Positions 1 through 8,249 of a stretch of 64,000 bases of DNA are shown here, in pieces. Within the stretch, counting starts at the first letter, position 1, and each line of letters starts with the position of its first letter. This DNA comes from JABDMH01 sp965223105 (GTDB lineage Bacteria; Bacteroidota; Bacteroidia; Chitinophagales; Saprospiraceae). Under the pieces are notes generated by a model, which was not told the DNA's origin, made no database searches, and saw only the letters and a program-made list of their open reading frames with translations. The stretch is from the NCBI GenBank assembly GCA_965223105.1, contig OZ244987.1, forward strand, positions 4,464,001 through 4,528,000, read 5' to 3'. The translations under genes and the position numbers were made by a program.

Positions 1-1122
1 ATGACCAAAGTCTCGAAAGCGTTGGTAGAGGGGCTGTAAGTAAAGTTGTTCAAGGATGGGTGGGGCATCATGGTCAAGCTCCTCTGCATCATGTCCAACA
101 AACAAGGTATCCTTGCGATACAAAATGTCAGCTTCTACACTGGCAAATCCTTGAGACAAGGCATCCTGCAAAGGCCGTTCGTGCCGATAATCATTATGGG
201 CATGAGCCAATGGAAGAAAAAATGTATCGGGATAAATGCTGGGGCTACCTTCAATAAACCCATGCTCAACCAGAAAAAGGTCGGTTTGATAAACAGTCTC
301 CTGATAATATTTGGGAAATCGAAAATTGAAAAACCCATGCTTTTGCTCTGGGTATAAAAAAAGCTTACAATCATTTTCTGCCTTAGACATCAAATGACAA
401 AACCTCTCAGCAGTAGAAACTGGCACCAGAGGATCTTCTGTGCCAAAAAAGACGATCGTTGGAGGCTCATCTCGTGAAATATTGTGTATGGGACTGATTT
501 CCCGATAGCGATCTCCAATTCGATCATACCCATATCCCCCGGGCCCATTGTCATATACCGGGTTAAACAATACCAAGGCATCGGGTTCTGAGGAAATCAC
601 AGGTATATTCCCAACACTGTTCGACTGTTCTACGAGACCTGCAGCGGCTGCAATGTGGCCACCGGCAGATCCACCGGCTGCAATGATCTTATTTTGATCG
701 ATAGACCATTTAGGTGAATTTTCTCTTATAAATTGAATAGCCGATCTTGCATCATCAACAGCATCAAAAGGAGTGCTGCCATGCCGGCTTTCCACTCTGT
801 ATTCCGCGAGAAATGTCACGATGTTCCTGGAGGCAAAGTATTGGGCATGTGGTCTAAATTGCTCGACCGTCCCGCCTTTCCATCCACCACCAAAGAAAAA
901 AACCATTGCGGATCGATACCCTGCACTAGGATTTTCAGACTCGGGAAATATAGGATATAGATATAGTGTAGTGTCACCAAAACTTTTGAAGACGATTTCT
1001 TCTCCGACTTGCTGGGTCAAAGCGGGCAACTGATGGCCTATGAAAAATAAAGTGAAGATCAAGCTGGCCAGACTTCGTAGCTGGTGGAAAAAGTTTCTCA
1101 AGGAATTACTGTGTAACAACAT
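1..1122 (-). CDS. Alpha/beta-hydrolase (esterase) fused to PI-PLC/GDPD-like domain, 3' end outside window
   Basis: An uninterrupted reading frame of 374 codons starts at the ATG at 1122-1120 and runs off the left edge without a stop. Residues about 1-37 look like a signal peptide. Residues 40-285 form an alpha/beta-hydrolase of the esterase/lipase type: an oxyanion FFFGGGW at 75-81, the nucleophile elbow GGSAGGH with Ser152, an Asp in GTEDPLVP (about 230) and a His in KHGF (262). After a short linker, residues from 305 read AHAHNDYRHERPL followed by VEADI and VGHDAEEL. This matches the N-terminus of the AIM6/glycerophosphodiesterase-like PI-PLC superfamily, with His in HAHND and Glu/Asp in VEAD as likely metal or acid residues. 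The start codon follows directly on the stop of the PmoA-like gene, so the two are surely co-transcribed. Substrate is unknown. The domain order hydrolase-phosphodiesterase is inferred from motifs only. Confidence 0.8.
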   Translation of the reverse strand, partial: MLLHSNSLRNFFHQLRSLASLIFTLFFIGHQLPALTQQVGEEIVFKSFGDTTLYLYPIFPESENPSAGYRSAMVFFFGGGWKGGTVEQFRPHAQYFASRNIVTFLAEYRVESRHGSTPFDAVDDARSAIQFIRENSPKWSIDQNKIIAAGGSAGGHIAAAAGLVEQSNSVGNIPVISSEPDALVLFNPVYDNGPGGYGYDRIGDRYREISPIHNISRDEPPTIVFFGTEDPLVPVSTAERFCHLMSKAENDCKLFLYPEQKHGFFNFRFPKYYQETVYQTDLFLVEHGFIEGSPSIYPDTFFLPLAHAHNDYRHERPLQDALSQGFASVEADILYRKDTLFVGHDAEELDHDAPPILEQLYLQPLYQRFRDFGH

Positions 1123-2181
1123 CTATTTCCTTCCTGAAAATTCTTGTTGAATGATGCCAATTTTTTCAGGTGAAAGTGGATCTCCCTCATGGATAAGGAG
1201 GCGATATTTCCATGTTACAGAATCACCTTTGCTTATTTGATGGTTTAGTTTATGACGTCCCTTGGAGAATACTTCTTGTCCAAGAGGATTAGCCGCAAAA
1301 AGACCGTAGTCTCTTGCGTGCCAATAAGTGGGATAACCAATATTATCGGGGTGGTCCATCAGTACCAGGCAAACAGGCAATGCAGCTGTAGGACTACTTA
1401 ACCTCATCCATGTTGCTCTCGTCCCCCATACTGCTTTTCCCTTGACCCCTTCGCTGCTGAGATAATCTCCGTGGCGGGTGGTCGTGTCTATGATGGGTTC
1501 ATCTGAAGGTTTCCCATCGTTATCCAAAATCTTGATCGGTTTACTGATTGGCAATTCCAATTCCTTAGCCACCCGTACCGCAACCATCCCTTCCTTACTG
1601 TCTCCAAAGCTGATATTTACATTAGCAGTCAAGGTAGTCTGGCGATCGATACAACGAATACCTTCAATCTCACGAAAGGTAAATGAACTCTGTTCGTACA
1701 GGAGCACATCTCCAACGGAATTTACCCAGTTTGCTGTCACCTCCAACTTACCGATTTCACCGTCACTATGCATGGCCACTACATCCTTATGTACGACAGA
1801 GCCATAACGATGGCTTTTTTCCGGATCCCTTTGATTGGAATTGTTCCAGAAGTCAAGATCGTTAACGTCGCCGTAATTTAGCCAAAATCCCACATGATGA
1901 GGATGATCGTAACGTTCGCCTTCCAACGGTTCAATGGGATAACCACGGGCAACGTTATAACCAGATTTTGTCATTAAGGGATATAGGAGCGGTTTCTTCC
2001 AAGTGTCTTCATAGCGATAGCTGGTGAAGTGTTGGCCATCCATATAAACATCAACGACTGACTGCTCGGGGCTATGCAGGAAAGTCACCTTTTCCCCAGG
2101 CATATCCTGCTGACCAAAAACTGCCTCCGCAAATAATAGGAGCACAACCGCTGGAGTAAAGTTGGTGCACCGTCGGATCAT
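1123..2181 (-). CDS. PmoA-like (DUF6807) secreted protein
   Basis: The protein resembles the Bacteroidota family annotated 'PmoA family' / DUF6807, a beta-rich domain with the hallmark GERYDHPHHVGFWLNYGDV stretch followed by DFWNNS. The family name comes from a dubious link to methane oxygenase; no such activity should be assumed. An upstream ATG at 2205 exists, but the second Met at 2181 starts a clean signal peptide (MIRRC..VVLLLFAEAVFGQ), so I choose it (352 residues). It sits between a Gfo/Idh oxidoreductase 124 bp upstream and an esterase fusion that begins immediately after its stop, suggesting one sugar-related secreted catabolic unit. The conserved His-rich segment suggests a metal or sugar site, but the function is not known. 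Confidence 0.82.
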   Translation of the reverse strand: MIRRCTNFTPAVVLLLFAEAVFGQQDMPGEKVTFLHSPEQSVVDVYMDGQHFTSYRYEDTWKKPLLYPLMTKSGYNVARGYPIEPLEGERYDHPHHVGFWLNYGDVNDLDFWNNSNQRDPEKSHRYGSVVHKDVVAMHSDGEIGKLEVTANWVNSVGDVLLYEQSSFTFREIEGIRCIDRQTTLTANVNISFGDSKEGMVAVRVAKELELPISKPIKILDNDGKPSDEPIIDTTTRHGDYLSSEGVKGKAVWGTRATWMRLSSPTAALPVCLVLMDHPDNIGYPTYWHARDYGLFAANPLGQEVFSKGRHKLNHQISKGDSVTWKYRLLIHEGDPLSPEKIGIIQQEFSGRK

Positions 2182-2305
2182 GCCAATAATTATTTGGTAA
2201 AACACTGGATGCAGATTTGATTTGAAAATTTGTCTGGGATGTTTACGAAAATATCCAGGGCACCCGAATGAATGAGTCCCTGGAATTTCATGTGATTAAA
2301 ACTTC

Positions 2306-3664
2306 TCAATATTTAAAAACCTCACCACCGGCCAGGACTTCCTGCTTCTCTTCGTCAAAAGTTACTTTCTTGCCGGTACGCAAAGCTGCTGTGGTCATAA
2401 TATTTGCAATCGAGTGGTTATATCCAGCTTCTACCGGCGCATTGGGGGTTTCGCGGCTTCTCACACATTCCATCCAATTCAGCATATTTAATACCGTTGA
2501 ATTGTCGGATCCAGTATTGGCTGAAGTAACCACCTTGGCCTCACTTTTTTTCAGGTCATACTCTGGCAAAAGATTGGCTTCCATATCCATTTTTTTGGCT
2601 TGTCCTTCCACCAATCCGCCGTCAGAAGTCACCTTATTTGTTTTTAGATTGAGCGTTCCTCCATTGGAGTAATATATTTCTTTCGTACCTCCATCAGCAT
2701 TGGTAAATCTTGAAGAATATACTACTTGAAATCCTTGACTCATATCGTCTAGAGGTCCATAATCAAATACGGCAGTCATGGTATCGAAGTTCTTCCTTCC
2801 ATCTTTCCAAAGATAAATCCCACCATTGGCCGCTACGCTCCTCGGATGAGGCAATCCTGTAAACCAATGAACAGTATCGATCTGATGGGACATCCATTGC
2901 CCGGGGATGCCGGATGAATAAGGCCAGAAAAGTCGATATTCTAAATACTTCCGTGGATCCCAGGGTTCAAAAGGACGATTCATTAGATAACGTTTCCAGT
3001 CAGTATCAGACTCCCGGATTTCCTTAGTGAGTTGTGGAAGCCTCCAGCGACCTGGCTGATTTACATTCCAAGTCATATGGACGGCCACGATGTCACCAAA
3101 TTTTCCACTCCTGATGAAGTCGTTGGCAGCATGGTAATTGGGATTACTGCGGCGTTGTGATCCGATTTGTACGACGATACCAGAATCTTTCACTGCCTTC
3201 AAGCCTTCACGATTATCTGCCATAGTTTCTGCAAAAGGTTTTTCCACATAAGCATCTTGCTTGGCCTCAGCGGCCTGTACGGTGTGCAGTGCGTGTTGAA
3301 AATCAGCCGTAGAAATGATGACTGCATCCGTTTCTCCACTGTCGTAGAGTTCCTCATTATTGCGAAATGATTTAATCTTTTCACCAGTAAGTTCCTGAAT
3401 CATTGCCACTCCATCTTCCCGGCGGCGGTTCCAGATATCTGATACACCAACCAACTGAAAATTCATATTCTTAGCATTGGCTTGAAATGCAGGAATCAAA
3501 GATCCTCGACAGCGGTTAGAAAAACCTACAATGCCTACCCTGACTCTCTCATTCGACCCAATAATCTTCCGGTAAGATTTGGCAGGAAAAGCCATGGCTA
3601 AACCTACGGTACCAAGGCTGGATTTTTTTAGAAATGATCTTCTAGATGTCTCTGGCCTTTTCAT
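2306..3664 (-). CDS. Gfo/Idh/MocA family oxidoreductase with Tat signal
   Basis: A 452-residue protein starting with a twin-arginine signal (RRSFLKKSS at 8-16), so it is probably exported folded with its cofactor. The NAD(P)-binding Rossmann motif is at about 41-54 (VRVGIVGFSNRCRG), and the family motif EKPFAE at 141-146 contains the lysine that contacts nicotinamide. A conserved QIGSQRRSNP segment and the C-terminal beta-sheet domain fill the rest. Members oxidise or epimerise sugars and cyclitols. It is the first gene of a leftward group with the PmoA-like and esterase genes. The exact substrate cannot be read from the sequence. Confidence 0.9.
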   Translation of the reverse strand: MKRPETSRRSFLKKSSLGTVGLAMAFPAKSYRKIIGSNERVRVGIVGFSNRCRGSLIPAFQANAKNMNFQLVGVSDIWNRRREDGVAMIQELTGEKIKSFRNNEELYDSGETDAVIISTADFQHALHTVQAAEAKQDAYVEKPFAETMADNREGLKAVKDSGIVVQIGSQRRSNPNYHAANDFIRSGKFGDIVAVHMTWNVNQPGRWRLPQLTKEIRESDTDWKRYLMNRPFEPWDPRKYLEYRLFWPYSSGIPGQWMSHQIDTVHWFTGLPHPRSVAANGGIYLWKDGRKNFDTMTAVFDYGPLDDMSQGFQVVYSSRFTNADGGTKEIYYSNGGTLNLKTNKVTSDGGLVEGQAKKMDMEANLLPEYDLKKSEAKVVTSANTGSDNSTVLNMLNWMECVRSRETPNAPVEAGYNHSIANIMTTAALRTGKKVTFDEEKQEVLAGGEVFKY

Positions 3665-3744
3665 TTTTTAATGTTTTATTTGATAGATTTTCAATTTACA
3701 CAAAAATAGTATTTCACGCAGCAGTAGATGAATCAGCAGCAATG

Positions 3745-5250
3745 CTATTTAATGGTCTGGTACTTTAAACTCCCCTGCTCATCATAAAAGCTGAATTGGA
3801 GCCTGCCAGAAGTAGGCCCTGGCAGATAAATCACATTCAAAAAACCACCCGTCGCATCCTTCTTATGTCCCTGTATATAAAACTGCCGGATCAATGCCTC
3901 AGGATCGGTTGACTTGGGATCTCCAGATCGCCGACCGGCCCTTGAATTGGCATCCACAAGGGCTCCACAGCTAAATTCCTCAAAGCCAGAAGGATGGCGT
4001 GCATGGTATTGCCAATGACGATCACCGCAGATGACAAAAACAGAATCTTGGGAGAGCTCTTGCTCATTCAACCATTGAAAAAAAGCTTCGCCCTCGTGCC
4101 TAAAACCCCGTGGATTCACATGGTTGTCTCGCTTCGAAGCATCGTCCGGGCCTACCATCGGTGTAGGACTGATGATCAACTTATAGTTGGCATCGCTTTC
4201 GAGAAGAGTAGATTTCAACCATTGCTTTTGCTCTTCACCCCACAGGGTTTTTTCCGGTCCATCTGGCGAGCGGTTGGCACTTCGATAATCTCGACCTTCC
4301 AAGAACCACAACTGCAATTCTTTGCAGAATCGATGCGTCCGATAGGTCACTGATTCCTTCAACCCAGGATCTACAACCGGGAGTTGCTCCCGAAAATTCT
4401 TAATGCCAAGGTCATGTGAGATGGGAAACTCAATATATGGATCAGCATCATTTACCCGGTAATCATGATCATCTTTTAACCAATAGGTACCAACTCGACT
4501 AAAGAGTTGCTTAAATCTCGGTTGTACGAACTGGACATGATACTTTCTTCGCATGCCCTTCTCGCCGGTCACCTCTCGACCTTCAAACAAGCCTTCGTGA
4601 GGATCTCTACCTCTCTCCACCGCTTGGGTAAAGCCCTTGATGGCCGGATGATCAAAATACACATTGTCGCCTGTACCAATGAAGTAGTCTGGTGCCAGTT
4701 TTCTTATGCTTTGCAAAGCGGGGTATCCCTCTTTCTTGTCAGGACCTTGGTAGGCAGTCGTCTTATCATACTGTCCATAGTAGAAAAAATAATAGTTCAT
4801 TCCAGTCACAACCACCATAGATATCGTATCATTAACTGCAGGGCCTGGCAATGTTTTAAAATAACCCATCATTTGCTGATCAATCGATTTAGTGGTATCT
4901 CGCACCGCCTCGACACGATAGTGATAAATTGTATTGGGCTGTAATTGTCCAGCGACATACTTGACGATGTAGTCATGAATTGGACTCGCCGGGAGCCACC
5001 GACTATTCATTTCCTGATCAGAAAGGTCTTTGGGTTGATAAACGAATCTCACAAAACCAACATCCCCTGGAACCTCACCTGCTAGTAGACTATCGACTTT
5101 TGTTAATCTTGTTTGGAAGATGGCTTGCTGGTGAGTCACCTCACCCACCATTACGCCTTGCCCGAAGTAAAGTCCGGAATTTTCTGACTTGTGACAGGCC
5201 AGCAAAGCAATAAGCCCTATGATAGCAAAATACCCGGACCGTTCAAACAT
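3745..5250 (-). CDS. PhoD-like alkaline phosphatase, lipoprotein
   Basis: A PhoD-family metallophosphatase. Visible metal-site motifs are FIGTGDNVYFDHP, WLKDDHDYRVND and VICGDRHWQYHARH, the standard order for the Fe/Ca-dependent alkaline phosphatase D superfamily; NPTPMVGPD-like ISPTPMVGPDD is also present. The frame opens further upstream, but the Met at 5250 begins a lipoprotein signal with lipobox LLAC (MFERSGYFAIIGLIALLAC), so I place the start there, giving 501 residues. It would be an outer-membrane or periplasmic phosphomonoesterase/diesterase that releases phosphate from organic esters. It is a monocistronic leftward gene, divergent from the plug lipoprotein at 5436. Confidence 0.88.
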   Translation of the reverse strand: MFERSGYFAIIGLIALLACHKSENSGLYFGQGVMVGEVTHQQAIFQTRLTKVDSLLAGEVPGDVGFVRFVYQPKDLSDQEMNSRWLPASPIHDYIVKYVAGQLQPNTIYHYRVEAVRDTTKSIDQQMMGYFKTLPGPAVNDTISMVVVTGMNYYFFYYGQYDKTTAYQGPDKKEGYPALQSIRKLAPDYFIGTGDNVYFDHPAIKGFTQAVERGRDPHEGLFEGREVTGEKGMRRKYHVQFVQPRFKQLFSRVGTYWLKDDHDYRVNDADPYIEFPISHDLGIKNFREQLPVVDPGLKESVTYRTHRFCKELQLWFLEGRDYRSANRSPDGPEKTLWGEEQKQWLKSTLLESDANYKLIISPTPMVGPDDASKRDNHVNPRGFRHEGEAFFQWLNEQELSQDSVFVICGDRHWQYHARHPSGFEEFSCGALVDANSRAGRRSGDPKSTDPEALIRQFYIQGHKKDATGGFLNVIYLPGPTSGRLQFSFYDEQGSLKYQTIK

Positions 5251-5435
5251 GATCCGAATATAAGGATATGCTGTTAATGAATCTGCGAGCATAGTTTTGG
5301 AAACCAAAATTCGATCGGATAAAAGCCCTGCACAGCCACCAATGTCATGTTTCAATGAGGTCCTAAATATTGATTTGGTGGATTATATGAGTCGCAAAAA
5401 ACTTAACTTGTGGTTAAAGATTAATGGCAACAAAT

Positions 5436-5843
5436 ATGAAATTCAGTCTATTTATTATTGCATGCAGCATTTTACTACTGCAATGTTCAGTAAGTCAGCA
5501 GAGTACCACGGTCGAAGAAAGAACAACGACCAGTGACGTCTTTGAAGAAGAGAACATCGGTCGTACGGAATTGATACACCTCCTACGAAACAAGCCGGGC
5601 CTGCAAATTACCAATTTGGGTGGTACCTATGAGATCCTGATCAGGGGCGCCAAATCCATTAGTGGACCCAATGCACCTTTGTATGTGTTAGACGGAGTGG
5701 CCCTCGGCAGGAGTTATGACTCAGCCAACAGTGCCATTGACATTACCCAGGTTGCTTCGGTGAGAATCATCACACCCAGCAATGCTGCTATTTATGGCTC
5801 ACGAGGTCAAAATGGGATCATAGAAATCAAGACCAAAAAATGA
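5436..5843 (+). CDS. Stand-alone TonB-receptor plug-domain lipoprotein
   Basis: A 135-residue protein with a lipoprotein signal (MKFSLFIIACSILLLQC; the Met at 5436 is preferred over 5424) followed almost entirely by a TonB-dependent receptor plug domain: ELIHLLRNKPGLQI, an IRGAKSI box, APLYVLDGVALG and AAIYGSRGQNGIIEIKTKK. In ordinary SusC-type receptors this plug sits in front of a 22-strand barrel; here the gene stops after the plug. The end is a clean stop, and the next gene starts 64 bp later, so this is not a truncated barrel gene. Small plug-only lipoproteins are seen in Bacteroidota but have no settled role. Confidence 0.8.
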   Translation: MKFSLFIIACSILLLQCSVSQQSTTVEERTTTSDVFEEENIGRTELIHLLRNKPGLQITNLGGTYEILIRGAKSISGPNAPLYVLDGVALGRSYDSANSAIDITQVASVRIITPSNAAIYGSRGQNGIIEIKTKK

Positions 5844-5907
5844 TCCACAAATATCTGGGGTGGAATAAGGATTCATTTCTACCCCCTGAGGTCAAGCACG
5901 ATCGATC

Positions 5908-7380
5908 ATGAAGTGGACCTTCAAGACTCACTTGCAGGTTTTATCCCTATTGATCCTATGCGGGGGTTATGTAGATCATCAGGTATTGACCAAGGAGTCC
6001 TCTCCACCAAATATCATTTTGATCATGGCAGATGATCTCGGGAAAGAATGGATCGAATGCTACGGTGCCGAAGACATTAATACGCCAAATATCAATGCAC
6101 TTGCAGATCAAGGCATCCTATTTCATAATGTATACGCCATGCCACAATGCACGCCCACTCGTGTCACCCTGCTCACCGGTCAGTACCCCTTTCGCCATGG
6201 CTGGGTCAATCATTGGGATGTACCACGATGGGGTGGTGGAGCACACTTCGATGAGCGAATGAATCCCTCTCTCGGCATCCAGATGAAGAAAGCCGGTTAC
6301 CAGACTTGTATTGCAGGCAAATGGCAGATCGACGATTTCCGGGTAGAGCCTGACGCTCTCGTTCGGAATGGATTCGATAGTTTCTGTATGTGGACTGGGT
6401 ATGAAACTGGTGTAGAAGCAAGTGCTGAACGGTATCACAATCCCTACATCTTTGAAGGTGATTCGAGTGGAACACGTCAGGGAGCATTTGGCCCAGATGT
6501 CTTTCAAGAATTTATTGTCAATTTCATTGCAAGGCATCACAAGGATCCCATGTTTATATACTACCCTATGGTGCTCACTCATTCGCCCTTGATCAATCCT
6601 CCCAATCACCAGGGGACCACTAGCATGGCTAAACACAAAGCGATGGTGCAGTACATGGATGAGATCACCGGTAAAATTATGGCCACTCTATCTCGGTTTC
6701 AGATTGATGATAACACGATAGTGATCTGGACCACAGACAACGGCAGTGCCCGGGGTGTCGCCGGCAAAATGGATGGTCGCAAGATACAGGGAGGGAAAGG
6801 GAAAACCTCTGAAGCCGGGATCTGTGTACCCTTTATCATTAGGTGGCCGGATCACATTGCCGGAGGTCAGCATTCTTACGCATTAATTGACTTTACAGAT
6901 CTCTTTCCCACATTGATTGACCTGGGAGGAGGGGAGCCACCAAAATACATGGACATAAATGGTACCAAACAGCCTATCGATGGACTTTCGTTTGCTGATA
7001 TGTTACGAAATCCGGAAAATGCAAACGAGCGCAGATGGATCATGAGCATGGGAGGAGGCAACCATGCCAAATTGACCAATCATGGTGTGGAAAACCAATA
7101 TGTTTATCGCGACAGAGTGCTTAGAGACAGACGCTTCAAATTATGGATTGGTCCAGATGGGAAACCTTCGCATTTTTTTGATTTAGAAAATGATCCATTC
7201 GAACAAAAGAATCTATGGCCAATTACTGGTGAATGCCAGACATGTTCACAAAGTTTCAATGAACTATGGAAAGTAGCTCAAGGCTTTCCCAAGAAAGATA
7301 ACGATCCCCAGTATAAGCCAAATCCTCCTCAACCATGGGATGTTGAGATTGATACCGTAAGCCAGACTTGGAAAAAATAA
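5908..7380 (+). CDS. Secreted sulfatase (family S1 type)
   Basis: A 490-residue sulfatase. The N-terminus has a signal-like hydrophobic segment, then NIILIMADDLG with the metal-binding Asp42-Asp43. Cys81 in CTPTRVTLLTG is the residue converted to formylglycine (signature C-x-P-[ST]-R). The HYHK-type lysine occurs in CIAGKWQ, and WTTDNGS (Asp277, Asn278) completes the metal site. It removes sulfate esters from carbohydrates or small organic sulfates. Maturation requires a formylglycine-generating enzyme, which is not obvious in this window (the SUMF1-like domain at 51 kb lacks the expected cysteines). It meets the methyltransferase gene tail-to-tail with 2 bp between stops. Confidence 0.93.
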   Translation: MKWTFKTHLQVLSLLILCGGYVDHQVLTKESSPPNIILIMADDLGKEWIECYGAEDINTPNINALADQGILFHNVYAMPQCTPTRVTLLTGQYPFRHGWVNHWDVPRWGGGAHFDERMNPSLGIQMKKAGYQTCIAGKWQIDDFRVEPDALVRNGFDSFCMWTGYETGVEASAERYHNPYIFEGDSSGTRQGAFGPDVFQEFIVNFIARHHKDPMFIYYPMVLTHSPLINPPNHQGTTSMAKHKAMVQYMDEITGKIMATLSRFQIDDNTIVIWTTDNGSARGVAGKMDGRKIQGGKGKTSEAGICVPFIIRWPDHIAGGQHSYALIDFTDLFPTLIDLGGGEPPKYMDINGTKQPIDGLSFADMLRNPENANERRWIMSMGGGNHAKLTNHGVENQYVYRDRVLRDRRFKLWIGPDGKPSHFFDLENDPFEQKNLWPITGECQTCSQSFNELWKVAQGFPKKDNDPQYKPNPPQPWDVEIDTVSQTWKK

Positions 7381-7382
7381 TT

Positions 7383-8189
7383 CTATTTGCGTCCTTCGGC
7401 ATAGTTTGCGGCATACCACAAGGTAGCATCCGGAAGATGTTTCCAAGCCTTGATCATTTCCATGTCCTCCTCATAATTAAATTCTTCTCCATAGATCTCA
7501 ACCATCTCCTTTTTTGCACCCGTTAAAATCCCAATAAGATTATCAGCATAGTCCATAAAACTGGACTGATCAGCAGTGGCACCAAATAGAATAAAATCTA
7601 TTTTTAGATCGGTAAATCGTGTTTCTCTCAGCATGGTGATTAATTTTCGGCCGATAAAAGGATCATTGCCAAGTTGATTGTATACTTCGCAATATGCTGT
7701 CCAAAGTCGGGCAAAGGCGGTCTGTTCGGGGGTGATGCGGAAGTTGGCATGGTCATCATCAATTAAAATGATCTTTCCTCCATCTCCAAGAGCTTTGTCT
7801 GCTTGGGACAATGCCCTGTATGGATCATGAAGGTGCTCCAACAGAAATCGAATAAAAACAACATCAAAAGTCCCCCACTCATGATGTGACAAAGGCAACT
7901 GATAAGCACTGCCTTGCCTGATGTCTACTTGATCCTCAAGTCCCTGGTTGGTTGCCAGCTGATGGCCCCGTTCGATCTGGGTAAGTTCCTTTTCAACGCC
8001 AACTACCAGGCCCTTTGGTACCTCCTTTGACAGCATCCGCGTAAATATCCCCAGGCCACAACCGATATCGAGTACCCTCTCGTGCCCCGCGAATTCCAAC
8101 TTTGCCATACACCGGTCATTGAGCAGGCTGTTTAACTTTGCCAATCGATTCTGCTCCTCCTCCGTGGTGCCGTGAATATATCTCGCCAT
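7383..8189 (-). CDS. Class I SAM-dependent methyltransferase
   Basis: A 268-residue methyltransferase with motif I VLDIGCGLG at 39-47, an acidic residue after beta-2 (VVGVEKELTQ) and FDVVFIRFLLEHLHDP as the post-motif region. The substrate is not identifiable. It lies 60 bp downstream of the ModF-like ATPase gene in the same direction and may be the last gene of the TonB receptor-ATPase-methyltransferase unit. Confidence 0.85.
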   Translation of the reverse strand: MARYIHGTTEEEQNRLAKLNSLLNDRCMAKLEFAGHERVLDIGCGLGIFTRMLSKEVPKGLVVGVEKELTQIERGHQLATNQGLEDQVDIRQGSAYQLPLSHHEWGTFDVVFIRFLLEHLHDPYRALSQADKALGDGGKIILIDDDHANFRITPEQTAFARLWTAYCEVYNQLGNDPFIGRKLITMLRETRFTDLKIDFILFGATADQSSFMDYADNLIGILTGAKKEMVEIYGEEFNYEEDMEMIKAWKHLPDATLWYAANYAEGRK

Positions 8190-8249
8190 AAGGACAAAGA
8201 TAAGCGTTAGGCAAAATTTAGAAATTGATAGGAATCATACCTGAGCCAG

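Noticed and set aside
1123..2181. PmoA annotation as a methane monooxygenase subunit
   Set aside because: The family label is historical; the protein is secreted, lacks membrane helices and matches DUF6807.
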